Shown in pieces: positions 24,894 through 33,435 of a stretch of DNA of 64,000 nt. The notes beneath the pieces were generated by a model. That model ran no database searches. It had not been told where the DNA came from and saw only the letters and a list, made by a program, of their open reading frames with translations. Positions within the stretch are counted from its first letter, which is position 1. Each line of letters starts with the position of its first letter. Source of the stretch: UBA4971 sp900019985 (GTDB lineage Bacteria; Bacillota; SHA-98; UBA4971); NCBI GenBank assembly GCA_050949175.1, contig JBMNFG010000010.1, positions 248,001 to 312,000 of the forward strand, in the 5' to 3' direction. The translations under genes and the position numbers were made by a program.

Positions 24894-27242
24894 TCAGCGA
24901 TCGGATGCACTAGCTCTCTCTTTAAGCGCCCAATACACCTTTTCCGATGTCATGGGTAATGTCGTCAGCCTTATGCCTGCTGCATGATACAGCGCGTTGG
25001 CAATAGCAGGAGGCGTTGGTACCATGACATGCTCCCCTATACCTCTGGCTCCGTACGGTCCGTCTTCTTGAGGAACCTCTACGAAGTCAACGAGCAACTC
25101 ACCAGGTATATCGGCTGCAGTTGATATCTTATAATCAATATACGACGGATTCAAGAGTTTTCCTTGCTCGTCGAATTTAAGTTCCTCAAGTAAGCCTATA
25201 CTTATACCCTGCACTACACCTCCTTCCACTTGCGTACTGGCAGTGATTGGGTTTATGACCCGTCCGGCATCGTACACTGCAACAACTTTGAGGACATCTA
25301 TTTTTCCGGTCTCAACATCAAGCTCAATCTCTACAGCTTGAGCTCCATAGGTCCAGTTGGCTACCGGTTTCTCACTCTGTCCGGTCTCAGGATCCATAGC
25401 GCTAATCCCTTCAGGGATGAATTTCCCTCTTCCTATTATAGGCCCACCATAGCCGCTGTAGTCAGGGAGGGTGACACCCAGCGACAATTGACCTATGTGG
25501 ACAGACCGCTTAGGATCGCTCTTTACAAAAACCATACTGTCTGCAATGTCGATGTCTTCAACAGGGACTCCGAAGTACTTTGAAGCATGATCCAGGACCT
25601 GGCGTCTGGCATCTTGGGCTGCAGCCATGACTGCTCTGCCACAGGAGAACGTAATCCTGCTGGCTACAGTCTGCCATTCATAGGCACTTGTATCTGTATC
25701 AACAGGCAGAACCTTTACATCTTCGTATCTGACTCCGAGTTCATTGGCTGCTATCTGGGCTAAGGCTGTAAACGAGCCTTGTCCGAGTTCCTGGGCACCA
25801 ATGCTCAAGTACACAGTTCCATCATCATTCACCTTGATGAGAGCTGAGGATGCGGCATCATTGGGCATGGCAGGGGCTTTGGTCATGCAAGCGATTCCCT
25901 TTGCCCTGACCTTCTTTGTGCCCGGTTTGACAACGCCGGGGCCGGTAACCTCTTCCCAACCGATGAGTTCCACAGCTTTCTCAAGGCATTGCTCGATGCC
26001 TGGGTTGCGAAGCACCTGACCTGTTGCGTTTGTGGAGCCGTCCCTTTGCAGGTTGACCCTGCGGACCTCGACCGGATCCATTCCCAGTTCATGAGCAATC
26101 CTGTCTATGTGCTGCTCCATTGCCCAGTGGTTCTCACCGTGGCCGAATCCCCTTAGCGGGCCGCCCACGGGCTTGTTTGTGTATACGCAATATGAATCCG
26201 TCTTCATATTAGGTATGTCATACACACCGGATGAGCTGTATCCCGCTGCTCTTGTCACGTTTACTCCATACTCCGTATACGCGCCTGCATCCCAGTACAT
26301 CTCGAACTCCTGGGCAGTGATTCTGCCGTTGCGTTTTACGCCGGTCTTGAGACGGCATAACATTCCCTGCCTGACAAAGGTGTCTCTGAATTCCTCTTCC
26401 CTTGTACATACCAGCTTAACCGGTCTGCCTTTGCATTTCATCGCAAGGGGCACCAGAGTAGCCTCAACGTTGAGGCCGGCTTTGCCGCCGAAACCCCCGC
26501 CGACGTACGGCGCGATAACCCTTACCTTATTCATGGGTATACCCAGGCTCTGGCTTAAGATGCTGCGCATTGCAAAGGGAGACTGAGAACTTGCCCACAT
26601 TGTCAGCTTGCAGTTGTGATCATAGAGAGCTATTGCAGCATGAGGCTCGATAGGTGAATGCTGAATATGAGGGACCCAGTACTCACCTTCAACTATCAGG
26701 TCTGCCTCAGCAAATCCCTTTTCAAGATCGCCTTTGCGTATTCTAAAATGGTTGCTTATGTTGGTGTGGGGTACAGGGTAGAAAGCAGGGCCAATCTCAT
26801 ACGTATGAAGGTCAGGGTGGACAAGGCAGGCGTCGGGTTTTATCGCTTCTCTGATGTCCAGCACACAGGGAAGCTCTTCATATTCGACTTCTATCAGTTC
26901 TAGGGCTTTTTCCGCAACCTCCACAGACTCAGCTGCGACACCTGCAACAGGTTCTCCGTAGTAGCGCACTTTGTCAATGGCATAAGGTGTACGGTCTTTC
27001 AAGTAAAGCCCCATCCTATACGGAAAATCCTTCCCTGTGACAACAGCCTTTACACCAGGCAGTTCCTGTGCTTTACTTGTATCAATCCGTACAATACGCG
27101 CATGCGCATAAGGACTTCTCAAAAGCTTAACATACAGCATTCCGGGAAACTTCAGATCTCCTGCATAACGTGCGGCCCCGGTCACCTTTTCCAATGCGTC
27201 GTTTCGCCTGACGCCTACACCGATATAGGCTTCGCGTGCCAC
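24894..27242 (-). CDS. Molybdenum hydroxylase large subunit (xanthine dehydrogenase family)
   Basis: This subunit binds molybdopterin and hydroxylates an N-heterocycle or aldehyde with water as oxygen donor. Seen: PYVGGGFGGKAGLNVEA (about 245-261), IGAQELGQGSFTALAQIAAN, and the catalytic Glu in GARGIGEHV (about E737). The usual Mo-site motif FGxPQ reads LRGFGHGE (363-370): Gln replaced by Glu and Pro by Gly, which suggests a substrate or site geometry unlike standard xanthine dehydrogenase. The 782 residues match the family. GTG start overlaps the small-subunit TAG by one base. Confidence 0.9.
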   Translation of the reverse strand: MAREAYIGVGVRRNDALEKVTGAARYAGDLKFPGMLYVKLLRSPYAHARIVRIDTSKAQELPGVKAVVTGKDFPYRMGLYLKDRTPYAIDKVRYYGEPVAGVAAESVEVAEKALELIEVEYEELPCVLDIREAIKPDACLVHPDLHTYEIGPAFYPVPHTNISNHFRIRKGDLEKGFAEADLIVEGEYWVPHIQHSPIEPHAAIALYDHNCKLTMWASSQSPFAMRSILSQSLGIPMNKVRVIAPYVGGGFGGKAGLNVEATLVPLAMKCKGRPVKLVCTREEEFRDTFVRQGMLCRLKTGVKRNGRITAQEFEMYWDAGAYTEYGVNVTRAAGYSSSGVYDIPNMKTDSYCVYTNKPVGGPLRGFGHGENHWAMEQHIDRIAHELGMDPVEVRRVNLQRDGSTNATGQVLRNPGIEQCLEKAVELIGWEEVTGPGVVKPGTKKVRAKGIACMTKAPAMPNDAASSALIKVNDDGTVYLSIGAQELGQGSFTALAQIAANELGVRYEDVKVLPVDTDTSAYEWQTVASRITFSCGRAVMAAAQDARRQVLDHASKYFGVPVEDIDIADSMVFVKSDPKRSVHIGQLSLGVTLPDYSGYGGPIIGRGKFIPEGISAMDPETGQSEKPVANWTYGAQAVEIELDVETGKIDVLKVVAVYDAGRVINPITASTQVEGGVVQGISIGLLEELKFDEQGKLLNPSYIDYKISTAADIPGELLVDFVEVPQEDGPYGARGIGEHVMVPTPPAIANALYHAAGIRLTTLPMTSEKVYWALKERASASDR

Positions 27243-27730
27243 TATCCCTCACTCCCCTTTTCCTGGGAATCGGAGCTTCCTGCAACCTGCATTATTGCGT
27301 CGACTATACGAGCATACCCTGTGCACCTGCACAGATTCCCGCTTATCGCCTGAACAACTTCATCCCGAGTAGGGTTCGGGTTTCGCATTAGGAAGCCTTT
27401 GGCTGTCATGACTATCCCCGGCGTGCAGTACCCGCATTGAAGTGCGCTGTTATCGACTATACTCTCCTGGATCGGATCGAGGCGGCCCTCATCGCAAATG
27501 CCTTCTACAGTAAGCACTTCTTTACCGTCGGCTTCCACAGCCAGCATCAGGCATGAGTTCACAGGCACACCGTCTACCAGGACTGTGCAGGCTCCGCATT
27601 CTCCTTTTCCGCATCCCTCTTTGGCACCTGTCAAATCCAACTCTTCCCGGAGGAAGTCTAACAGTCTCATATGGGAGGATACTTCTGCTTCAACACGACA
27701 ACCATTAACCGTCATCTTTATCTTGTGCAT
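27242..27730 (-). CDS. Molybdenum hydroxylase iron-sulfur subunit
   Basis: This 162-residue subunit carries two 2Fe-2S clusters that pass electrons from molybdenum to FAD. The plant-type cluster is CxxxxCxxC..C in EGCGKGECGACTVL and NSCL; the second is QCGYCTPG and LCRCTGY. The ATG at 27730 follows GGAGGTGAAGTGAGCT; an upstream GTG at 27733 is equally close. It lies between the other two subunits in the usual order. Confidence 0.95.
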   Translation of the reverse strand: MHKIKMTVNGCRVEAEVSSHMRLLDFLREELDLTGAKEGCGKGECGACTVLVDGVPVNSCLMLAVEADGKEVLTVEGICDEGRLDPIQESIVDNSALQCGYCTPGIVMTAKGFLMRNPNPTRDEVVQAISGNLCRCTGYARIVDAIMQVAGSSDSQEKGSEG

Positions 27731-27741
27731 CACAGCTCACT

Positions 27742-28605
27742 TCACCTCCTAAGTGCTGCAAGGCCTGAAAGAGCTCGCTCGATAGCGTTTCTGGTCAAGA
27801 CTTCTGTCATTTCAAGGCGATAGTCCTTGCTTCCTCTTAGGTCACTGATAGGCTTGACTTGCTCCCTTGCAATAGATGCAGCGTGAGCTATTGATTCTTC
27901 GTCTTTGCTGTCTCTTAGGACAGCCTCAGCTTCTCTCGCTCTTATAGGAGTAGGCGCTACCGCTCCAAGAGCAATACGGACTTCTCCGTTTGCCAAGGCC
28001 AGGCAGGCTACACCTACGATGGATAAGTCCAAGGCATTAGTTCTGCCTAGTTTCAGATACACACCGTATGATTGCACATCATTCTTGGGAAGCCAGATCT
28101 TATACAAGAATTCGCCCTGTTCAAGGACGGTCTGACCCGGCCCGACGAAGAACTCGTCCATAGGAATACGCCTGGATCCATTAGGCCCCCATGTCTCGAC
28201 TTCAGCCTCATAGACTAACAATGCAGGAGCAGTATCAGCAGCAGGAGAAGCATTACATATGTTTCCGCCGATTGTCGCCCGGTTTCTGATTTGGAATGCT
28301 GCTACAGAATGGGCCCCCTGCGCCAACGCTCCGTACTCTTTTTGAATAAACTCATCTCCGGCAATGGCATTCATTGGTGTTGCTGCACCTATGGAGAGGC
28401 CTTCCCCATTCCCGTACTCTATTCCGTTGATTCCTTCGATTGGCTTGAGGTCTATCACTGTCTTCGGCTTCAGTTTTCTGTCATGGATAAGAACAAACAG
28501 ATCTGTTCCGCCTGCGAGGAACCTGCCGGCAGCCCCTGCTTCAGCGGCAAGCCTAACAGCATCCTCACGAGTTTCGGCACGTACATAATCGAAAGGTAAC
28601 AGCAC
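27742..28605 (-). CDS. Molybdenum hydroxylase FAD-binding subunit
   Basis: The medium subunit binds FAD and passes electrons to NAD+ or another acceptor. Seen: the FAD-binding FLAGGTDLFVLIHDRKLKP, ATIGGNICNASPAADTAPALL (both classic) and EFFVGPGQTVLEQGEFLYKIW. Start at GTG 28605 (VLLPFDYVRAET) follows GGGAGGG by about 5 bases; the frame is open to 28626. It heads the three-subunit operon that continues into the permease. Confidence 0.94.
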   Translation of the reverse strand: MLLPFDYVRAETREDAVRLAAEAGAAGRFLAGGTDLFVLIHDRKLKPKTVIDLKPIEGINGIEYGNGEGLSIGAATPMNAIAGDEFIQKEYGALAQGAHSVAAFQIRNRATIGGNICNASPAADTAPALLVYEAEVETWGPNGSRRIPMDEFFVGPGQTVLEQGEFLYKIWLPKNDVQSYGVYLKLGRTNALDLSIVGVACLALANGEVRIALGAVAPTPIRAREAEAVLRDSKDEESIAHAASIAREQVKPISDLRGSKDYRLEMTEVLTRNAIERALSGLAALRR

Positions 28606-28626
28606 CGGTCGCCCTCCCTTCAACAT

Positions 28627-28849
28627 GTCCCTGCGGCCTTGTAAATCGTGCCTGCAGTGGCATTTTAGTCACAATATGCCTTGTTTCGAATTTCTTGAGC
28701 CCGGTTTGGATACCCTTCGTAAAATTACACAAAATCTTCCATAACGAAGTATGCAATCATCACAATATACAGATTTCTTCAGGTAAAAAGCAGTTTTCTG
28801 GAGTTTCTGACCGGTGTGGTTTAAAGAGAGGTTGCCAGAAATGAAAACA
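28627..28849. other. Intergenic region ahead of the molybdenum hydroxylase operon
   Basis: No convincing consensus promoter, purine riboswitch or other known leader was found in this 223-base stretch. An inverted repeat CTTCGT (28715-28720) / ACGAAG (28744-28749), with 23 bases between, lies about 110 bases upstream of the operon start and could be a regulator site. Confidence 0.35.
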
Positions 28850-28869
28850 GGCGGGACCGGAATCCCGCC
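28850..28869 (-). terminator. Terminator after lpdA
   Basis: Minus-strand GGCGGGA-TTCCGG-TCCCGCC followed by TGTTTTCATTTCT, 35 bases beyond the lpdA stop. It separates lpdA from the molybdenum hydroxylase operon. Confidence 0.8.
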
Positions 28870-28903
28870 AAAACCGGTATACACCGTTATTGAAGATCAA
28901 CTC

Positions 28904-30283
28904 TTACACATGTATTGCCATGCCATACGCAGCCTCAGCTGCTTCCACCAGTGACTCGGCAAGTGTAGGGTGGGCGTGCATTGTATCTGTAAACTCTCCC
29001 AGCGTCATACGGGTTCGCACCGCCAGCGTAGGCTCAGCAATAAGGTCTGTTGCATTCGGACCGACAATGTGGACGCCAAGGATTACGTCGGTGACTGCAT
29101 CAGCGATAACCTTGACGAACCCATCAGCCTGCCCCATGGCTAATGCCTTACCGCTGGCTCTGAAAGGAAATGTCCCTATCTTGACATCAAGGCTTCGCTC
29201 TTTTGCCTGAGCTTCATTTATTCCGACGCTTGCCACCTCAGGTACGGTGAATATTGCACTTGGAACTGCGTCGTAATTCATACGACGCTCCTCTCCTGCA
29301 ATGTTATGGACAGCAGTTATCCCTTCGTACGATGCAACATGGGCCAGCATGACAGTACCGACGACATCGCCGATAGCATATGTATTCTCGATGTTTGTCT
29401 CCATTTTGTCGTTAACCACGATTTCGCCGCGCGCTGTCACCTCTACCCCTAACTTCTCCAGGCCAATCCCTTCGGAGTTAGCTTTCCGTCCCACGGACAA
29501 TAAGGCTTTCTCTGCTACAAGCTCCTCGCCTGAATCAAGGGCTGCTACAACTCCACCGTTTACCTGGCTAATCTTTTCGATTCTCACGCCACACTTAACG
29601 CCAACGCCTTCTTTTTTCAGAGAAGCCATGATAGCTTGAGAGATATCCGGATCCTCCATCGGGAGTACAGTAGGCATGATATCGACAACAGTCACTTTAC
29701 TTCCGAGGCTTGAGAATATGAAAGCCAGCTCGCATCCGATGACACCGCCTCCGACAACAAGGAGGGATTCAGGGACATCTGAAAAATCCAATGCTTCATC
29801 GCTGGTAATGACAGTGCTTCCGTTATAACCGAAGGTCGGGAATACCAAAGGCCTTGACCCTGTTGCAATTATTGTGTTTCTTGCCTGTATCTCCACAGAC
29901 TCATTTTGTGAATCCACTACAATCCTTCCGGGTGCAACAAGCCGGCCTGTCCCGTTTATGACATTGACTTTAGCCCTCTTCAGGAGAAAACCTACACCTG
30001 CTCTAAGACGCGAGACCACCTTGTTTTTCCTGGCTATCATCTTGTGGAAATCCACTGACACTTCTTTTGCTTCTACCCCGAATTCCCCCAACCTCTTGGC
30101 AAGGGAGTAAGCTTCCATACTCGAAATCAGTGATTTTGTGGGAATACAGCCTCTGTTGAGACACGTGCCGCCAAGTTGATCCTTCTCGATGAGGCACACA
30201 CTCTGCCCCAGTTGAGAAGCTCTAATTGCCGCAACGTATCCTCCGGGCCCTCCTCCAAGCACAGCAACGTCATATTCAAACAC
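28904..30283 (-). CDS. lpdA: Dihydrolipoyl dehydrogenase
   Basis: This flavoenzyme reoxidises dihydrolipoyl groups of 2-oxoacid dehydrogenase or glycine cleavage complexes. Seen: N-terminal FAD site GGGPGGYVAAIRA (about 10-22), redox-active disulfide GGTCLNRGCIPTK, NAD site VVGGGVIGCELAF, and C-terminal catalytic MHAHPTLAESLVEAAEAAYG with the His-Glu pair. The 459-residue length is standard. No lipoyl complex genes are adjacent. The start is GTG after AGGAG. Confidence 0.95.
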   Translation of the reverse strand: MFEYDVAVLGGGPGGYVAAIRASQLGQSVCLIEKDQLGGTCLNRGCIPTKSLISSMEAYSLAKRLGEFGVEAKEVSVDFHKMIARKNKVVSRLRAGVGFLLKRAKVNVINGTGRLVAPGRIVVDSQNESVEIQARNTIIATGSRPLVFPTFGYNGSTVITSDEALDFSDVPESLLVVGGGVIGCELAFIFSSLGSKVTVVDIMPTVLPMEDPDISQAIMASLKKEGVGVKCGVRIEKISQVNGGVVAALDSGEELVAEKALLSVGRKANSEGIGLEKLGVEVTARGEIVVNDKMETNIENTYAIGDVVGTVMLAHVASYEGITAVHNIAGEERRMNYDAVPSAIFTVPEVASVGINEAQAKERSLDVKIGTFPFRASGKALAMGQADGFVKVIADAVTDVILGVHIVGPNATDLIAEPTLAVRTRMTLGEFTDTMHAHPTLAESLVEAAEAAYGMAIHV

Positions 30284-30322
30284 AGAGCCACACTCCTTCT
30301 CTCCGTTCTTCCCTTAATCTCT

Positions 30323-31471
30323 CTACGTTCTGGACAGGTAAATCCGCGGAACCCGCCTGCTTATTCCACAAAGGATTTCATGGGCCACTGTACCGGCTCT
30401 CTCTGCGACGTCCTCTGCTGTAATCTCTTCATCTCCTTGCATTCCGATGATAATGACTTCATCTTCTGTGTCAACTTCGAAGTCTCCTGTAGATATCATG
30501 CATTCATCCATGCATACTCTCCCGACTACAGGAAACCTCTTGCCTCTTATGAGAACCTCTCCGCGGTTGGAAAGGGAACGAGGAAAACCGTCAGCGTATC
30601 CAATGGGAATAGTTGCGATTGTACAGTCGTTCTCTGTTGTGTAAGTAGCACCGTATCCTATGGAGGTTCCTCCGGGACATCTCTTGACGAAACCTACCTT
30701 TGTCTTAAGGGACAGAGCAGGTGTGATATCCAGCTCTCTCCTGAGCTTTCTCGCTCTTTCTCCGTGAACCGGAGTCAGCCCGTACATGAAGATCCCTGTT
30801 CTCACCAGATCAAACCTGGCTTCGGTCACGGTCAATGCTGCCATACTGTTGGCTGCATGGTAGTACTGGGCCTCAATTCCGCTGCGCCTGAGTGCGGAAA
30901 TAATGTCATTAAAGCAGGAAAGCTGCCTGTCCAGAAAAGACCTGTCTTCATCCTCTGCAGTTGCAAAGTGTGTAAAGATACCTTCGATTTCTATGTTAGG
31001 CAGCATGGAAATGCGCTTTACAAAGCTTACTGTCTGGGCAGGGGTTACGCCTATACGCCCCATGCCTGTATCGACTTTTACATGGCACTTTGCCTTCTTT
31101 CCTTCTTTTACGGCAGCATTGGACAACGCCTCGGCAAACTCGTACGTAGCAGTCGCACATGCCAGGTTGTAACGCAAGGCTACCTGAGCCTGGGCAGGAA
31201 ATAATTGAGCCAAAACTAAAATAGGAGCAATGATGCCTGATCTCCTGAGAGCTATACCTTCTTCTACCAGGGCCACCCCTAGCCAGGTCGCCCCATTATT
31301 CAGCACTGTTCGCGCTATAGGTATCGCTCCGTGCCCATAGGCGTCTGCTTTGACGACTCCCAGGATCTCGCAATCAGGCCCTACGGCCTTACGTATAGCC
31401 TGCATGTTTCGGGTTATACATGCAAGATCGATTTCAGCTATGGTTGGCCTGTCTCTCGGGACATCCCGCAT
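30323..31471 (-). CDS. alr: Alanine racemase
   Basis: This PLP enzyme supplies D-alanine for peptidoglycan. Seen: the PLP lysine in VVKADAYGHG (about 40-49), RIGVTP and GIFTHFATAED, and the catalytic tyrosine in IGYGATYTTEND, about 270 residues in. The 382 residues are normal. It overlaps nnr by 38 bases; nnr next to alr is common in Bacillota. Confidence 0.95.
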   Translation of the reverse strand: MRDVPRDRPTIAEIDLACITRNMQAIRKAVGPDCEILGVVKADAYGHGAIPIARTVLNNGATWLGVALVEEGIALRRSGIIAPILVLAQLFPAQAQVALRYNLACATATYEFAEALSNAAVKEGKKAKCHVKVDTGMGRIGVTPAQTVSFVKRISMLPNIEIEGIFTHFATAEDEDRSFLDRQLSCFNDIISALRRSGIEAQYYHAANSMAALTVTEARFDLVRTGIFMYGLTPVHGERARKLRRELDITPALSLKTKVGFVKRCPGGTSIGYGATYTTENDCTIATIPIGYADGFPRSLSNRGEVLIRGKRFPVVGRVCMDECMISTGDFEVDTEDEVIIIGMQGDEEITAEDVAERAGTVAHEILCGISRRVPRIYLSRT

Positions 31472-33032
31472 TCTTCTCGCCTCTTTCCCCGGTCAATCTA
31501 AGCAATGCCTCCGGGACGCTTCCCAGGATGTCCGTGGCTGTCATACCCATCTCGCCATATCTGGAAGACGCAATGTCTCCGGCCAGTCCGTGCACATAAA
31601 CACCTAATACAGACGCTTCCAGGGGCCTTATTCCTTGGGCAAGGAGACCTGCAATAATCCCTGTAAGCACATCTCCGCTTCCCGCTGTCGCCATTCCCGA
31701 GTTTCCAGTTGTGTTAATATAGGCGACTCCTGACGGGTCAGCGATTATCGTGCGAGCACCTTTCAGGACCACGATCTTTCCCCACTGAGCCGCAACCCTA
31801 AGAGCTATGTTAAGCCTGTCCAGTTTAATCTCTTGTACAGAAAGGCCTGTAAGTCTTGCCATCTCGCCGGGATGTGGAGTAAGTACAATCGGGGCTTTCG
31901 CAGCTTTCAGTGTGCCGGGATCCTGGGCAATAGCATTTATCCCGTCTGCATCTACCACTGTTGGAACAGATGTAGTCATTACCATATTCCTAACCAACTG
32001 AGCAGTCTCACTGTGAGTGGACAATCCAGGCCCAATAGCCAATGCGCCTGCACCGCGGGTAATGCCATCGAGAAGAGGCTGGGCTTGCAGGCTTATACTC
32101 CCGGATTCAGTTTCAGGGAGGCCACGGGTCATAACCTCAGTCAGTTTTGAATTCATAACACTATGTAGACTGATAGGCACACCGAGGATTACAACTCCCG
32201 CGCCTGACTTCAGCGCTGCATTGCCGGTAAGAGCTGCAGCTCCTGACATATTCGATGACCCGGCAATCACCAGGACCTTCCCGAACGTACCTTTATGAGA
32301 GTCCCGGGTCCTGACAGGAATCCAAGTCCTGATCTCATCAGCAGTGGACAGATTTAACTTAAACGCCTCATCCACCAGGAGAGATCTGGGTATTCCGATA
32401 TCAGCGACGATTAATTCACCGACGTAAGCTGCACCGGGATAAAGGAGCAGCCCTACTTTGGGAAGGCCGAAAGTCACTGTATGAGTAGCTTTGACACAGC
32501 TTGAACTCACCTTGCCTGTTGTGGAATCTAATCCGGAAGGAACATCAACTGCTACAACAGGCCTGCCTGACTCGTTAATGGTGTCCAGAACACGGCAGAC
32601 ATATCCTTCAACCTCTCCCTTAAACCCTGTGCCGAAAACAGCGTCAACTATCAAGTCGGACATGGACATCGCAACCCTTGCAGTCGGAAGCCCGTCTCGG
32701 CTTAGTTCTTCTACGTCCATTCCCATACCTTGAAGGATATCTAAATTGATCTTGGCATCGCCTTGAACCTGGCCTTTCTCGCCCAGGAGAAAAGTCTTCA
32801 CTCTGAACCCTGAGTTTGCAAGGTGCCTTGCGATGACAAAACCGTCTCCTCCGTTATTCCCCTTACCCGCAAATATGCATACACGCGGGTTTTCTAGATG
32901 CCGAAGAAGATCCTTAATCGTTTCAGATACAGCCCGGCCTGCATTCTCCATGAGAACGACACCGGGAATGCCCACTACTTCAATGGCACGCCTGTCTATC
33001 TCCCGCATTTCATCGGCAGTTACAATCTTCAA
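31434..33032 (-). CDS. nnr: Bifunctional NAD(P)H-hydrate epimerase / ADP-dependent dehydratase
   Basis: This fusion protein repairs hydrated NADH and NADPH. The N-terminal NnrE (YjeF) half shows VVLMENAGRAV, FAGKGNNGGDGFVIARHL and VDAVFGTGFKG; the C-terminal kinase-fold NnrD half shows KGTFGKVLVIAGSSNMSGAA, VLTPHPGEMARLTG and GNSGMATAGSGDVLTGIIAG. Start at TTG 33032 (LKIVTADEMREID) is chosen because GGAGG lies 7 bases upstream; the frame is open to 33059. It overlaps acpS upstream and alr downstream. Confidence 0.94.
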   Translation of the reverse strand: MKIVTADEMREIDRRAIEVVGIPGVVLMENAGRAVSETIKDLLRHLENPRVCIFAGKGNNGGDGFVIARHLANSGFRVKTFLLGEKGQVQGDAKINLDILQGMGMDVEELSRDGLPTARVAMSMSDLIVDAVFGTGFKGEVEGYVCRVLDTINESGRPVVAVDVPSGLDSTTGKVSSSCVKATHTVTFGLPKVGLLLYPGAAYVGELIVADIGIPRSLLVDEAFKLNLSTADEIRTWIPVRTRDSHKGTFGKVLVIAGSSNMSGAAALTGNAALKSGAGVVILGVPISLHSVMNSKLTEVMTRGLPETESGSISLQAQPLLDGITRGAGALAIGPGLSTHSETAQLVRNMVMTTSVPTVVDADGINAIAQDPGTLKAAKAPIVLTPHPGEMARLTGLSVQEIKLDRLNIALRVAAQWGKIVVLKGARTIIADPSGVAYINTTGNSGMATAGSGDVLTGIIAGLLAQGIRPLEASVLGVYVHGLAGDIASSRYGEMGMTATDILGSVPEALLRLTGERGEKNAGCPERQANHS

Positions 33033-33435
33033 ACTTTCCACCTCCGACTGCGACTGCAAAAGCTACAGCAAGGGTATCTGTGTGCGATATGCTTATCAAA
33101 ACAGTGCTTACACCCAGTTCCCTGGCAAGGGTTTCCGCTCTGCCGGACAACTGCACATAAGGCTTTCCGGAAGGTTCTTTTCTAATCTCGATTTCATTCC
33201 ACCCGATTCCCGATATTCCTTGTCCAAGAGCCTTTGACACAGCCTCCTTGGCAGCAAACCTCCCAGCCAGCTTCTCATAGTGTCCCCCTTTTCCGGCATC
33301 CATCTCGATATCTGTAAACACCCGCCCGTGGAGCCTATCCCCTTTACGCTCCATCAGCCGGCGGATTCTGCTGACTTCGATAACGTCAACTCCGATACCG
33401 ATTATTTGCCAACCTGAGCAGGCCAAAGGCAACAT
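33010..33435 (-). CDS. acpS: Holo-acyl-carrier-protein synthase
   Basis: AcpS transfers 4'-phosphopantetheine to fatty acid ACP. Motifs IIGIGVDVIEVSRI (with the metal-binding Asp) and RFAAKEAVSKALG, then the typical SISHTDTLAVAFAV. The ATG at 33435 follows the glmM TAG directly; the family normally begins near the IIGIG segment 10 residues later, so the start may be further in. 141 residues from 33435. Confidence 0.94.
   Translation of the reverse strand: MLPLACSGWQIIGIGVDVIEVSRIRRLMERKGDRLHGRVFTDIEMDAGKGGHYEKLAGRFAAKEAVSKALGQGISGIGWNEIEIRKEPSGKPYVQLSGRAETLARELGVSTVLISISHTDTLAVAFAVAVGGGKFEDCNCR

Noticed and set aside
30176..31204. 342-codon plus-strand frame opposite alr
   Set aside because: Shadow of the alanine racemase gene; cysteine-rich, no domain, no ribosome site.
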